DNA of 64,000 nt from positions 35,234 through 99,233 of the forward strand of contig JABJKS010000040.1 in the NCBI GenBank assembly GCA_018660265.1. The letters are read 5' to 3'. Source of the stretch: Rhodospirillaceae bacterium (GTDB taxonomy: Bacteria; Pseudomonadota; Alphaproteobacteria; GCA-2731375). The translations under genes were made by a program, and so were the position numbers. The notes beneath the pieces are model-generated. The model searched no databases and was not told the DNA's origin. It saw only the letters and a list, made by a program, of their open reading frames with translations. Shown piece after piece: positions 33,957 through 42,552 of the stretch (its first letter is position 1; each line of letters starts with the position of its first letter).

Positions 33957-34003
33957 AATTACGGTGAAATTACGGTGACGGAAATTACGGTGAATTACGG
34001 TGA
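33957..34003. repeat. Four copies of AATTACGGTGA
   Basis: AATTACGGTGA occurs at 33957-33967, 33968-33978, 33983-33993 and 33993-34003, spaced 11, 15 and 10 bp apart, just downstream of the hypothetical gene. From memory similar ATTACGGTGA strings are found as dispersed repeats in several bacterial genomes, sometimes near REP-associated transposases; this was not checked. The copies could also be operators or slippage products. Confidence 0.75.
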
Positions 34004-34047
34004 CGGTTTAATTAACTCCGGACCCGACCTGCAACTCAGGTCCCATA

Positions 34048-34740
34048 TCAAGCCCCGCCCATCTCCTCAGCCACCTCCGCATCGAAATCTCCGATGGCGG
34101 TGCGTTTGCCGGTTTTCCAGTGGGCGTAGTGGGCCATGTAGGTTTCCAGCATGTCGGCCAGGGGTGGTTCGGCGAATTCGCCGCGGAAGTTGAGGTATTG
34201 CATGTGGCGGTTACCGGCGTTGTCGAATTCGTGATAGATGGAATCCTCCTCGCCGTTGAAATCCAGGGGCTTCAGGCCGAATTTTTCACACAGTTCGATG
34301 TTGAAGGCGGGGGTTGATTTCAGCCATTGGCCGTTCAGATAGATGGACGTGTAGCCGTGCCAATAGAATTTGTCCGTACCCATATTGCGGCGCATCTTTT
34401 CCGTCGATAAATGATTTTGCACATCGGCAAAGCCAAGGCGGGCGGGGATGCCTTGGGCCCGGCAGGCCGCGGCCAGCAGCACCGCCTTTTGCACACAATA
34501 GCCCTTCATGGCGTTGAGAGTTTGCGACGCCTTCATGCCGTCCACTTCCATGGAAGAGGCGTAAGGGTCATAGCGGACGCCATCACGGACTTTGAAATAA
34601 AGACGCAGGGCCTTTTCCCTATCGTCCAACACATCGCCCACTGCATCCCCTACCGCAGCGGCGGCGAAGGCGACCACGTCCGGGTGCGTGCTCTCGACCA
34701 TGGGCCCGGGTTCCAGAAACGCGCTCACATCCTCCGCCAT
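34048..34740 (-). CDS. Transglutaminase-like cysteine protease-fold protein
   Basis: 230 residues. The transglutaminase core runs from about 45 to 150: YCVQKAVLLAAACRAQGIPAR places the nucleophile at Cys82, and WHGYTSIYLNGQW places the histidine at 128. The third position, usually Asp in a W-x-x-x-D segment, appears as WLKSTPAFN, so the triad is not classical. It may cleave or cross-link peptides, or only bind them. No signal peptide is seen, so it is probably cytoplasmic. The ATG at 34740 overlaps the stop of the 47-aa gene (ATGA), indicating coupled translation. A TetR gene precedes both. Confidence 0.82.
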   Translation of the reverse strand: MAEDVSAFLEPGPMVESTHPDVVAFAAAAVGDAVGDVLDDREKALRLYFKVRDGVRYDPYASSMEVDGMKASQTLNAMKGYCVQKAVLLAAACRAQGIPARLGFADVQNHLSTEKMRRNMGTDKFYWHGYTSIYLNGQWLKSTPAFNIELCEKFGLKPLDFNGEEDSIYHEFDNAGNRHMQYLNFRGEFAEPPLADMLETYMAHYAHWKTGKRTAIGDFDAEVAEEMGGA

Positions 34741-34883
34741 CAAGCAATCACTTCCTGCAATGTCGCCTCAAACTCCGCTTCCGAAATATCGGAAATATCG
34801 AGCCAGACCCGGCGCTTCCCAGCCATATCCATGGCACCGTATTCAGCCAGGGTTACGGGGCTTTCTGAAACAGTTTCCGTCAT
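34740..34883 (-). CDS. 47-residue acidic protein coupled to the transglutaminase-like gene
   Basis: It starts MTETVSESP and ends ATLQEVIA, is acidic and contains no cysteine or membrane helix. I do not recognise a family. The ATG at 34883 is preceded by AGAGGGGAA, and the stop overlaps the transglutaminase start as ATGA. It lies 17 bp after the TetR gene stop. Such coupling suggests a 1:1 partner: a binding subunit, inhibitor or substrate of the transglutaminase-like protein. A longer in-frame extension to 35000 overlaps the TetR gene and lacks a start site. Confidence 0.6.
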   Translation of the reverse strand: MTETVSESPVTLAEYGAMDMAGKRRVWLDISDISEAEFEATLQEVIA

Positions 34884-34900
34884 GTAAATTCCCCTCTTAT

Positions 34901-35542
34901 TCAATCTTTCGGCAGGACGCCGTGAAACAGCATATCCACGGCCTGGGCGGCGATATCCGCCACCGGGCGCTGGGCGGGGTCGTACCATTCCACGGTCCAA
35001 TTCAACGAACCCAATAATAGCGGCCGCAATATATGGGGGTCCAGGTCAGAGCGGATGGCACCGTCCGCCTGCGCCGCGGCCAACAGATCCTGCCACAACA
35101 CCACATAAGCCTCCCGCAAAGGCTGACTTTTCTGCTGGAAGGCCTCCGGCACTTCACCATAGGTGCGGATGGAGGCGGAGGTGTAATCCCCATGGCTCAA
35201 CAATGCCTGCAGGTGCGCGGCAACAGCGGTTTCGATGCGTTGCAGATGCCCCACGTTATCGGGCAAGGCAGCCAGGGCGTCGCGCACCCCTTCATACACC
35301 GCACGGACACCGCGTTCGAGGACGGCATCCAGGATCTCGTCTTTCGAGGCGAAGTGATAATAGATGCTGCCGGCCTGAATGCCCGCCACCTCGGCTATTT
35401 TGCGCAGGGTGGTGTTGCCATAGCCCTGGCGGCGCAACATGCGCGCGGCAGCATCCAATATCTGCCCCCGGGACAACGCCGACTTGCGGCCCCGTCGCGG
35501 TGCATTCAGCGGTGCATTCAATGGCGCGGCTGTCTCGGTCAT
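34901..35542 (-). CDS. TetR-family transcriptional regulator
   Basis: 213 residues. The HTH occupies about 23-70: SRGQILDAAARMLRRQGYGNTTLRKIAEVAG followed by GSIYYHFASKDEIL, a strong TetR signature. The C-terminal ligand domain is TetR_C-like, with no cofactor motif. The extreme N-terminus contains a short in-frame duplication (APLNAPLNAP). It diverges from the acyl-CoA dehydrogenase gene with 139 bp between the starts, so it probably controls that promoter and its own operon, perhaps with an acyl-CoA as ligand. I looked for a clear palindromic operator in the gap and did not find a convincing one. Confidence 0.9.
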   Translation of the reverse strand: MTETAAPLNAPLNAPRRGRKSALSRGQILDAAARMLRRQGYGNTTLRKIAEVAGIQAGSIYYHFASKDEILDAVLERGVRAVYEGVRDALAALPDNVGHLQRIETAVAAHLQALLSHGDYTSASIRTYGEVPEAFQQKSQPLREAYVVLWQDLLAAAQADGAIRSDLDPHILRPLLLGSLNWTVEWYDPAQRPVADIAAQAVDMLFHGVLPKD

Positions 35543-35681
35543 GCAGGCTATTCCTATTCTAATCAGTACGGGGAAGCCTACCCCATGGCGCGAGATTAAT
35601 CTAACAAACGTTCGATGGAATTATTGCGCCCATTTGCGCTATGATGGCTACCTATACAGTCACGTAGTGAGGCATACCAAA

Positions 35682-36842
35682 ATGGATTTCACGCTCAGCC
35701 CCGAACAACAGATGATTTACGAGTACGGCGCAAATGTGGCGCAAAAGTATGACTATCGCTATTGGCTGGAGAATGCCCGCAAAAACAAATTCCCCGAGGA
35801 ATTGTGGCACCAAACAGCCGAGGACGGCTTTGTCGGCCTGATGATCGATGAAGCTTATGGCGGCGGTGGCTTGGGCCTGTTGGAAATGGGCTTGCTGGTC
35901 GAGGGGATGAGCAACAACGGCCTGCCCTTGTTGATGTATGTGGTCGGCCCCACCATGGCCCTGGGCCATATCAACATGCACGGCACGGAGGCGCAGAAAT
36001 CCCGTTACCTACCCGATGCGGCCACGGGTAAATCCATCTTCTGCTTTGCCATTACGGAATCCAATGCCGGCAGCAATTCCATGCGTATGCAAAGCCTCGC
36101 CAAACCAGATGGCAACCGCTTTAAATTAAGCGGTTCGAAAACCTTCATCACCGGGGCTGATGTCTCCGACTATGCCGTCGTGGTGGCGCGCACCACGCCG
36201 CACGATCAGGTTAAGCGCAAGACCGACGGCTTCACGGTCTTCATCGTGGATTTGAAGGCCAAGGGCGTCGACATGCATGCCTTGTCCATGAGCGTGGTGA
36301 ACCCGGAGGAACAATTCACCCTGTTTTTCGATGAGGTGGACCTAGGCCCCGAAGATGTTTTGGGAGAGGTTGGTGAAGGCTTCAAAATTCTTTTTGATCT
36401 GCTAAACCCGGAACGGGTGACAATCGCTGCCATGGCCTGCGGCGTTGGCCGCTTCGCCATCGAAAAGGCCGTCGCCTATACTTCCGAACGATCCGTCTTT
36501 AACGGCCCCATCGGTGCCTATCAGGGTGTCCAGCACCCCCTGGCCGCGGCAAAAACTCAGATCGAGCTGTCATCCCTGATGATGCGCAAAGCGGCCGCGC
36601 AGTTTGATTTGGGGGAGGAAGCGGGTCCCGCCTCGAACATGGCGAAATATGCTGCCGCCGAGGCAGGTATAATGGCCGTGGATGCGGCCCTGCAAGCCCA
36701 CGGCGGCAACGGCTTCACCCACGAATACGGTATGTATGATTATTATTCCATGGTTCGTCTGTTACGCACGGCACCCATTAATCGGGAGTTGATTCTGAAC
36801 TACATCGGCGAAAAAGTTTTGGGCATGCCCCGGTCATACTAA
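35682..36842 (+). CDS. Acyl-CoA dehydrogenase family protein
   Basis: 386 residues with all three ACAD domains: N-terminal helices from FTLSPEQQMIYEYG, the beta-barrel with CFAITESNAGSNS and KTFITGADVSDYAVV, and C-terminal helices with VQHPLAAAKTQIE, AHGGNGFTHEYG and INRELILNYIGEKVLG. It oxidises acyl-CoA to 2-enoyl-CoA with FAD, passing electrons to ETF. The usual YEG catalytic glutamate loop reads RTAPINREL, so the base is probably placed elsewhere, as in some family branches. I start at the ATG 35682 (MDFTLSP); the longer frame overlaps the TetR promoter region. The TetR gene is divergent. Confidence 0.88.
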   Translation: MDFTLSPEQQMIYEYGANVAQKYDYRYWLENARKNKFPEELWHQTAEDGFVGLMIDEAYGGGGLGLLEMGLLVEGMSNNGLPLLMYVVGPTMALGHINMHGTEAQKSRYLPDAATGKSIFCFAITESNAGSNSMRMQSLAKPDGNRFKLSGSKTFITGADVSDYAVVVARTTPHDQVKRKTDGFTVFIVDLKAKGVDMHALSMSVVNPEEQFTLFFDEVDLGPEDVLGEVGEGFKILFDLLNPERVTIAAMACGVGRFAIEKAVAYTSERSVFNGPIGAYQGVQHPLAAAKTQIELSSLMMRKAAAQFDLGEEAGPASNMAKYAAAEAGIMAVDAALQAHGGNGFTHEYGMYDYYSMVRLLRTAPINRELILNYIGEKVLGMPRSY

Positions 36843-36874
36843 GACGCCCATATTAGTCTGGAAGGGTTAAATTT

Positions 36875-37672
36875 ATGGAGATCAGTGAAAACGGTAAACG
36901 CGCTATCGATGCGGGGATGGATCCATCCGAGTGGGAGCAACGGGTACAGCTTGCCTGTGCCTTTCGCATCAACGCCCATCTTGGCTGGGAAGATGCCATC
37001 AACACCCATACCTCAATGCGGCTGCCGGGACCGGAACATCATTTTTTACTGAACCCCTTTGGCTTGCGGTTCGACGAAATCCGCGCTTCGGACCTGGTCA
37101 AAGTCAACCAGGACGGCGATGTCATCGGCGGACAGACGGACAATCCCCTGAACGAGGCAGGCTTTGTCATTCACAGCGCCATTCACATGCGCCGGGAAGA
37201 TGCCCACTGTGTCCTGCATACTCATACCCTGCCCGGTATGGCGGTCGCCGCCATGCAGGACGGCCTGTTGCCCATCAGCCTGTTTGCCTTGGGCTTTCAT
37301 GACAGCCTGTCCTATCACGAATTTGAAGGCGGCAGCGGCAAGCACAATATGGCGGAACAGGACCGTCTGGCCAAAAGCCTTGGCCCCGCCAACAAGGCCA
37401 TGATCATGCGGGCCCATGGCCTGTTAACGGTCGGGCAAACCGTGGCGGAGGCGTTCGTGTGGATGTATCGCCTGAACAAGGCCTGCGAAGTCCAGGTCAT
37501 GACCAATGGTGCCGCTGGTGCCTACGTCCAGGCCTCGCAACAGGCAGCGGAATATACCGCCAAGGCAACGGTCGATTATATTACCACCTATGGCACCAAG
37601 GGGCCGGGCGGTGAAGATTTCGCCGCCTTTATGCGCCTGATGGACCAAAAGGACCCGTCATTTCGCGATTGA
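36875..37672 (+). CDS. Class II aldolase/adducin-fold protein (first copy)
   Basis: 265 residues. The zinc-binding histidines are visible in VLHTHTLPG (about 112-118) and MRAHGLLTVG (about 175-184), the arrangement of fuculose-phosphate aldolase and related decarboxylases. NTHTSMRLPG near the N-terminus forms the phosphate or substrate loop in the family. The N-terminal SEWEQRVQLACAFRI helix is typical of the stand-alone members found in catabolic operons. It follows the acyl-CoA dehydrogenase by 32 bp and is probably co-transcribed with it. The reaction (aldol cleavage, decarboxylation or isomerisation) cannot be fixed. Confidence 0.85.
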   Translation: MEISENGKRAIDAGMDPSEWEQRVQLACAFRINAHLGWEDAINTHTSMRLPGPEHHFLLNPFGLRFDEIRASDLVKVNQDGDVIGGQTDNPLNEAGFVIHSAIHMRREDAHCVLHTHTLPGMAVAAMQDGLLPISLFALGFHDSLSYHEFEGGSGKHNMAEQDRLAKSLGPANKAMIMRAHGLLTVGQTVAEAFVWMYRLNKACEVQVMTNGAAGAYVQASQQAAEYTAKATVDYITTYGTKGPGGEDFAAFMRLMDQKDPSFRD

Positions 37673-37855
37673 TCGTTTGAGCGCGACGAGGCTTAATTTA
37701 ATTCCTCCCGCATGGGATTTTTGCCATAATACAGCATGATCGTACACAAGCTGGCAATGGCACTGACCGGTGCCTTTTATGTGATCCTCGTCCTCGTTGA
37801 TTTTGCCGGGGCCTAAAATGTAGCTTTTGTTGGGGCCGGCAAGTTCAACGGTGAT

Positions 37856-38021
37856 GGGTTCCTATCATTGCAAGGTGGTATTATGCCTGAAGCCTTTTGC
37901 CGGCGCGCGCCCGGCGCAAAGAACCTGGGAAAGGTTGAGCGGGGCACCCTGTTGACGGCCCGTGCCACGGCACTCGGCGACTAGCCTGAACGGCAGCCCA
38001 TCAATTGTTTAGGCTTTTTTT
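37856..38021 (+). ncRNA. Candidate structured small RNA or long 3' UTR
   Basis: Nested complementarities run along the plus strand: GGTTC (37857-37861) with GAACC (37921-37925); inside it a hairpin TTTTGCCGG / CCGGCGCAAA around 37895-37920 with a two-base bulge; then GTGCC-AC-GGCAC around 37963-37974; and a 9-bp terminator stem with a T run. Any upstream transcript would end here, so this may be only the end of the aldolase mRNA. The amount of pairing in a 165-nt stretch without a gene makes a stand-alone RNA plausible. I do not recognise an RNA family. Confidence 0.3.
37983..38021 (+). terminator. Rho-independent terminator
   Basis: AGCCTGAAC (37983-37991) pairs with GTTTAGGCT (38007-38015) over nine positions, one of them G-T, around a 15-nt loop, and is followed by seven T (38015-38021). 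It ends transcription from the acyl-CoA dehydrogenase/aldolase operon or from a small RNA before the methyltransferase gene. Confidence 0.8.
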
Positions 38022-38084
38022 ACAGTTAATATTTATAGAATATTCCTGTAACCGTCCATATAGCCACCGAGGGCTGAACCAAGC

Positions 38085-38852
38085 ATGAGCTTCTACGGAC
38101 CGCCCAAAGAAGAATTGTCAGGCGTAGTATCCGGCCTTCAGAGGGTCGAAGATATCTACACGCAAAAGAGCCTAAGCGCATTCATGCAGGACAACATGGT
38201 TGCATTGATGCGCAATATGCATTTTGTCCAGGACACCGCATTCACAAGCGCCGTTCTCGGTAATGCGGAAGATGGTCGCGACACCGCGAAGATGTGGCGT
38301 TTGCACACCTGCTGCTGGGCAGCGCGGACCGCCCTATCATTGGACGGCAACTTTGTCGAATGCGGTACCTACAAAGGCTTTTACGCGGCTGTCATCGCGC
38401 AATACTTGCAGTTTGAGACCTTAACGAGGAATTTCTATCTCTTCGATACTTTTGAAGGCCTGTCACCACAATGGTCCTCCGAGGCAGAGCGCGCGCGCGT
38501 CGACCCGGTCTATCAATGGGATGGGACATATGACGAAGTTCTAAATCGCTTCGAGATTTACCCCAATATCCAGGTGGTCAAAGGCGTCGTGCCGGAAGTG
38601 TTTGATGATATACTGCCCGAAAATATCGCCTTTCTACATATCGATTTAAACGCCGCAGCGGCGGAAACAGCGGCGGCGGAAAGACTGCTGCCGCAATTAT
38701 GTGATGGTGCCATGGTTGTCCTGGATGATTTTGGCCGTCAGGAACAAGCCGAGTTATGCCAGGCACACCTGGAATGGTGGGGCCAACGGGGCCAAACCAT
38801 ACTGGAACTGCCAACAGGCCAGGGCCTGATAGTCTATCGCAAAGCCGCTTAA
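38085..38852 (+). CDS. TylF/MycF-family SAM-dependent O-methyltransferase-like protein
   Basis: 255 residues. FVECGTYKGFYA at about 90-101 is the SAM-binding motif I of the TylF/MycF group; LFDTFEGLSP, IQVVKGVVPEVF and FLHIDLNAAAAE follow in family order, with DDF late for metal and substrate. Family members O-methylate sugars or other hydroxyls in antibiotic and surface-polysaccharide pathways, with a magnesium ion. It stands alone, with no obvious biosynthetic neighbours, so its acceptor is unknown. The N-terminal 75 residues are helical and not part of the core fold. Confidence 0.82.
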   Translation: MSFYGPPKEELSGVVSGLQRVEDIYTQKSLSAFMQDNMVALMRNMHFVQDTAFTSAVLGNAEDGRDTAKMWRLHTCCWAARTALSLDGNFVECGTYKGFYAAVIAQYLQFETLTRNFYLFDTFEGLSPQWSSEAERARVDPVYQWDGTYDEVLNRFEIYPNIQVVKGVVPEVFDDILPENIAFLHIDLNAAAAETAAAERLLPQLCDGAMVVLDDFGRQEQAELCQAHLEWWGQRGQTILELPTGQGLIVYRKAA

Positions 38853-39017
38853 CGATCCCCAGAGATGCTTTGAGGTCGTAGCCAGGTGAATGAGCCAGGC
38901 AAACGAGAGTGCCGGGTCTGGCCGGGCTTGTGACCCCTCCCCCCGGCCCGAGCATCAGTCATATCGTTGTCGGTCCGTCTCGGCTACAATTGCGCAACTC
39001 AAAACACAGGATCTTCC

Positions 39018-39662
39018 ATGCGTTATCGTATCGTACCGGTCACACGCTTTCGACAAAATTGTAGCTTATTGTGGTGCCCCGAGACCATGATAGGGGCCGT
39101 CGTCGATCCCGGTCCCGAACTCGATAAAATAGAGGCTGCCATTGTGGAAGAAGGCATCGGGGTCGAAAAAATCCTGGTCACCCATGGCCATGCGGATCAT
39201 TCAGGCGGCGCAGCAGATTTGGCGGAGCATTTGGGCGTGCCGATCGAGGGGCCGCATAAGGATGACGGCTTTTTGATCGATGCCATGGCCAAACAGGCCC
39301 AACGCACAGGCCTGGTTACCGCCCGCAGTTTTTCCCCCAACCGTTGGTTGGCGGATGGAGAGACAGTGACGTTCGGCAATGTCAGTTTATCGGTCATCCA
39401 TTGTCCCGGCCACACGCCGGGGCATGTGGTGTTTTATCATAAGCCGAGCAAATTGGCGGTGGTGGGTGATGTGCTGTTTCGGGGCTCCATGGGTCGTTGC
39501 GACGGGCCCAAGGGGGATCACATGGCCCTGGTCAACGCCATTCGCGGAAAGTTGTGGCCGCTGGGCGACGATACCGAATTCATCTCCGGCCATGGTGATA
39601 TGTCCACCTTCGCCTGGGAAAGGGCCACGAACGGTATGATCAGTGATTTTGTGGAGTATTAA
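39018..39662 (+). CDS. MBL-fold metallo-hydrolase (glyoxalase II-like)
   Basis: 214 residues. HGHADHSGG (about 55-63) is the metallo-beta-lactamase HxHxDH motif; HCPGHTPGH, VVGD and SGHGD supply the remaining metal ligands. The short YcbL-type layout without a C-terminal substrate domain matches glyoxalase II-like hydrolases acting on small thioesters. The start at ATG 39018 gives MRYRIVPVTRF, the usual family N-terminus; the longer frame upstream is not supported. A 165-bp gap precedes it. Confidence 0.88.
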   Translation: MRYRIVPVTRFRQNCSLLWCPETMIGAVVDPGPELDKIEAAIVEEGIGVEKILVTHGHADHSGGAADLAEHLGVPIEGPHKDDGFLIDAMAKQAQRTGLVTARSFSPNRWLADGETVTFGNVSLSVIHCPGHTPGHVVFYHKPSKLAVVGDVLFRGSMGRCDGPKGDHMALVNAIRGKLWPLGDDTEFISGHGDMSTFAWERATNGMISDFVEY

Positions 39663-39818
39663 AACACTCCCCCATGCGCCCATCCGGACACGAAAACGTC
39701 ATAATTGAGCCACAATTGAGCCCTTGTGCTGCCATATTTGCCGAACAATATGATAAATAGGGCCATCTTTAGATAGCTCATAAAAATAGCATGCCGACGG
39801 TATCGGGAGGGTACGAAA

Positions 39819-40097
39819 GTGACTGTATTTACCAGCAATGCACGAACAGCTGCATTTGATGACCGAGGGGCTATGTTCCCGGTTGTTATGGTCGGTCTTT
39901 TGGGACTATGGGCCCTGATCGCCATGGCTATTGCCTGCGGTCCGAAATTGGCCGCAAACGATGCCCTTGATAATATTCTTGAAAAACCGAATGCGGCTTA
40001 CGTTTCCTGCGAGCCGGCAAATACCGTGAAATCGGAGCCGGGGCGATTGCTGCGCTGCACCATAGACCATCGTATGTCGCCCGTCAGGGACATCTGA
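39819..40097 (+). CDS. Small single-pass membrane protein
   Basis: 92 residues starting at GTG 39819, with GGGAGG seven bases upstream, a strong ribosome site that decides the start. Residues about 20-40 form one hydrophobic helix (FPVVMVGLLGLWALIAMAIAC) after a short charged N-terminus; the remaining half is soluble and has two cysteines (CEPAN, RCTIDH) that could form a disulfide if periplasmic. No family is recognised. The stop is two bases before the SIMPL-protein gene, so the two are probably one operon. Confidence 0.6.
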   Translation: MTVFTSNARTAAFDDRGAMFPVVMVGLLGLWALIAMAIACGPKLAANDALDNILEKPNAAYVSCEPANTVKSEPGRLLRCTIDHRMSPVRDI

Positions 40098-40099
40098 GT

Positions 40100-40828
40100 A
40101 TGCGCCCACGTCAGTTATTTGCCGGGCTTGTTCTCTCGGCATTGATCTTACCCGCATCGGTATCTGCGATTTCGGCAGCGGAGCGCCCGGGACATGGTAT
40201 GTGGCGGTCCATCGCTGTGCAGGGCCTTGGTTTGATCAAGGCGCGGCCTGACACGGCGATTATTCGGGCTGGCATCACCGCTCAGGCGAAATCTGCAAAA
40301 GCTGCCCTGACGGAACATAACAAGGTCATGGCCGGTTTGCTGTCCGCGTTGGAAAACTTTGGCCTGGCCGAACGGGATATACAAACCCGTCAGATCAATC
40401 TGCACCCGGTCTATCCCAACCGCAACCAGCGAAATGAAAATCCCGCGCTGCCAATCCCTGTCGCTTTTCGGGCCAGCGGCAATGTACGCATCCGCCTTGG
40501 TGACCTGGATCGGGTCGGCGATCTGTTGGATCGGATGACCGCAGCCGGGATCACCAATTTATCAGGCCTGCAATTTACCATTGCCAAACCGGATCCCCTT
40601 AGGGACCAGGCCCGCAAACTGGCGATCAAGGACGCCCGTCGCCGGGCCCAGCTTTACGCGACTGAAGCTGGCGTGGAATTGGGACCTGTCATGCGCATTC
40701 GGGAAGGTGGTGCCCATGCAGCACCGGTGCGTGAAATGCGGACCATGTCCATGGCCGCCGCAGCCCCGGTTGCACCGGGGGAAAACGAAATTCGCGTTTC
40801 GGTATCCGTCGTCTTCGCGATCAAATAG
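40100..40828 (+). CDS. SIMPL-domain (DUF541/BP26-type) exported protein
   Basis: 242 residues. A signal peptide spans about 1-27 (basic MRPRQ, hydrophobic LFAGLVLSALILP, then VSAISAAE). The mature part follows the SIMPL pattern: ITVQGxG-like IAVQGLGLIKARPDTAIIRAGI, then SGNVRIRLGDLDRVGDLLD and ARRRAQLYATEAGVELGPV. Members such as Brucella BP26 assemble into periplasmic or outer-membrane rings; the role is uncertain, with links to oxidative stress. A Met/Ala/Pro-rich stretch near the C-terminus is typical of the family. Confidence 0.88.
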   Translation: MRPRQLFAGLVLSALILPASVSAISAAERPGHGMWRSIAVQGLGLIKARPDTAIIRAGITAQAKSAKAALTEHNKVMAGLLSALENFGLAERDIQTRQINLHPVYPNRNQRNENPALPIPVAFRASGNVRIRLGDLDRVGDLLDRMTAAGITNLSGLQFTIAKPDPLRDQARKLAIKDARRRAQLYATEAGVELGPVMRIREGGAHAAPVREMRTMSMAAAAPVAPGENEIRVSVSVVFAIK

Positions 40829-40844
40829 ACCGCCATAGGCTGCA

Positions 40845-42512
40845 CTACACGGCGCGTATTTTTTGTAGAAACTGCACGATCTCACTATCAAGATCGGCGG
40901 AATGACGCACCAGGCCATCGGCGGCGGTCAACACGTCCGTGGTCATTTCGTCCGTACGTCCAACAGCCTGGGCAACTTCGTTCATGCCGTCACCAACTTC
41001 CCGGGTACTATCTGCTGCGTGACGGACATGGCGGCTGATCTCTCCCGTCGCCTCAGCCTGGCGTTCGCCCGACAGGGCAATGGCAGAGGCATTCTCATCC
41101 ACGCTTTCGATTGTGGTGTTGATACCGTGAATTGCCGCGACCGTATCTTCGGTCTGCTTTTGGATGACGGCGATCAGGCTGCCAATTTCGCCTGTTGAAG
41201 ACGCCGTCTGATTGGCCAGGTTCTTGACCTCACCCGCCACCACGGCAAAGCCTTTGCCCGCCTCACCGGCCCGGGCAGCTTCGATGGTTGCATTCAGGGC
41301 CAGCAAATTTGTTTGGCTGGCAATTTCGTCAATCAATGCGACCACATCGCCGATTTTTCCCACCGCCGCATCAAGGCCTGCAACCTTCTCACTGATATCC
41401 CGCGCCGCCGTCACGGCACCACCCGTTTCGTGGACAGAGGCAGAGGCACGATCACCAACTTCGCGGATAGACGTGGTCAGTCCTTCGGCCTCGGATGCGG
41501 CGGATTGGGCGTTTGTTGTGGCCTGCTCTGCTGCGGATGCAACCGAGATAGATTGTTGCGAGGTCTTCTTTGCAGTCTCGTTCAGATCACCGGCTGTATT
41601 CCGCATTTGCGTCGCCGCGTTTGAAATGGCGGATGCCACCTGACGAATGGTTGCCTCAAACTCTGTTGCAATACGCTCCCGCGCCTCACGCTTTTGTTCC
41701 CGGGCCAGCGCCTGGGCGCTTGTCTGTTCGTCTTCCAGGCGTTTGATTTCCAGGGCATTTTCCCGAAACACATCGATTGCGCGGGCCATATGGCCGATTT
41801 CGTCGGTGTTATCCTGATAGGGAATAGCTTCATCATAATTGCCATTGGACAGGGACGTCATACGGGACGAGATAACGTTCAACGGCCGGCCAAGATAACG
41901 GCCGATCATCACGGCGATGAATACCCCAAGGGTGAAGACCAGCGCCGCACCACCGATTTGAATTGTAAATGTTCGATTGGCCGCCGCATCTGCGCTTTCA
42001 CGGAAGTTAAAGCCCTGTTCCGTGGTGAATTCGACCAACAGGGACAGGCTTTCCTCCACCTCCGCCAACAGAGCCTGCTTATCAGCGGCCAAAGCCTCCC
42101 GTATTGGGGCATTGTCTAATTCGGAAGAAAATAGGCGTTCCGTCAATGCGTGCCATTGATCCAGAAGTGCAAGGGTCTCATCGACAACTTCCCTGGTTTC
42201 GCTATCCGTCACCCGCTCACGGACAACGGACAGATCTTCGCGGGTTTCCCCTTCCAACTCCAATGCCAAGGCTTGGCGTTCTTCGCGCGTAGCGGCGTCG
42301 GTTGTGACAAGGATCTGGCTGACCTCTCGATCCGCACGAATGAAGTTCGTTAGGGCATTTCGGGCAAAGCTGATGGACAACAGCGGTTTGTCATACATCT
42401 CCGCAGTCAATGCGCTGACCCGCATCAAGCCATCCATGGCAAAGCCGCTGGCCAGGGCGGATAAGACAACGACGCTGGCAACGCCGATAACCAATTTGCT
42501 TCCAATACGCAT
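40845..42512 (-). CDS. Methyl-accepting chemotaxis protein
   Basis: 555 residues. TM1 is at about 7-28; a helical periplasmic sensor domain (about 30-180) looks like a four-helix bundle; TM2 is at about 182-206, followed by HAMP (about 205-258) and the cytoplasmic signalling coiled coil. The hairpin tip [19 protein letters not shown] is fully conserved for CheA/CheW binding. There is no NWETF-like C-terminal pentapeptide for CheR tethering. The ligand is unknown. It is the last gene after the P460-like/cupredoxin pair on the minus strand with a 40-bp gap, so a redox or metal-related signal is conceivable but unproven. Confidence 0.92.
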   Translation of the reverse strand: MRIGSKLVIGVASVVVLSALASGFAMDGLMRVSALTAEMYDKPLLSISFARNALTNFIRADREVSQILVTTDAATREERQALALELEGETREDLSVVRERVTDSETREVVDETLALLDQWHALTERLFSSELDNAPIREALAADKQALLAEVEESLSLLVEFTTEQGFNFRESADAAANRTFTIQIGGAALVFTLGVFIAVMIGRYLGRPLNVISSRMTSLSNGNYDEAIPYQDNTDEIGHMARAIDVFRENALEIKRLEDEQTSAQALAREQKREARERIATEFEATIRQVASAISNAATQMRNTAGDLNETAKKTSQQSISVASAAEQATTNAQSAASEAEGLTTSIREVGDRASASVHETGGAVTAARDISEKVAGLDAAVGKIGDVVALIDEIASQTNLLALNATIEAARAGEAGKGFAVVAGEVKNLANQTASSTGEIGSLIAVIQKQTEDTVAAIHGINTTIESVDENASAIALSGERQAEATGEISRHVRHAADSTREVGDGMNEVAQAVGRTDEMTTDVLTAADGLVRHSADLDSEIVQFLQKIRAV

Positions 42513-42552
42513 GTACTATTCGGTCCTAGTGAAAGACTTGTGAGAGACTAAA

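Larger units (their letters stand above)
37673..38084. other. 412-bp gap between aldolase and methyltransferase genes
   Basis: No conventional gene. A 26-codon frame (37736-37816) encodes a mostly hydrophobic peptide that could cross the membrane once, but it has no ribosome site. A 33-codon frame (37883-37984) ends inside the terminator stem. From about 37856 the sequence is rich in self-complementary GC segments and finishes in a strong terminator at 37983-38021, entered separately. The last 60 bp are AT-rich and should carry the methyltransferase promoter. Confidence 0.6.

Noticed and set aside
34048..34883. Lasso-peptide or other RiPP cluster
   Set aside because: A small gene beside a transglutaminase-like protein resembles a B2 protease pair, but there is no cyclase, no leader-binding protein and no exporter, and the small protein has no clear core peptide.
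35543..35681. TetR operator in the divergent promoter
   Set aside because: I saw no palindrome of convincing length; short matches such as AACGTT are expected by chance.
37736..37816. 26-residue hydrophobic peptide gene
   Set aside because: No ribosome site and very short; mentioned only in the description of the gap.
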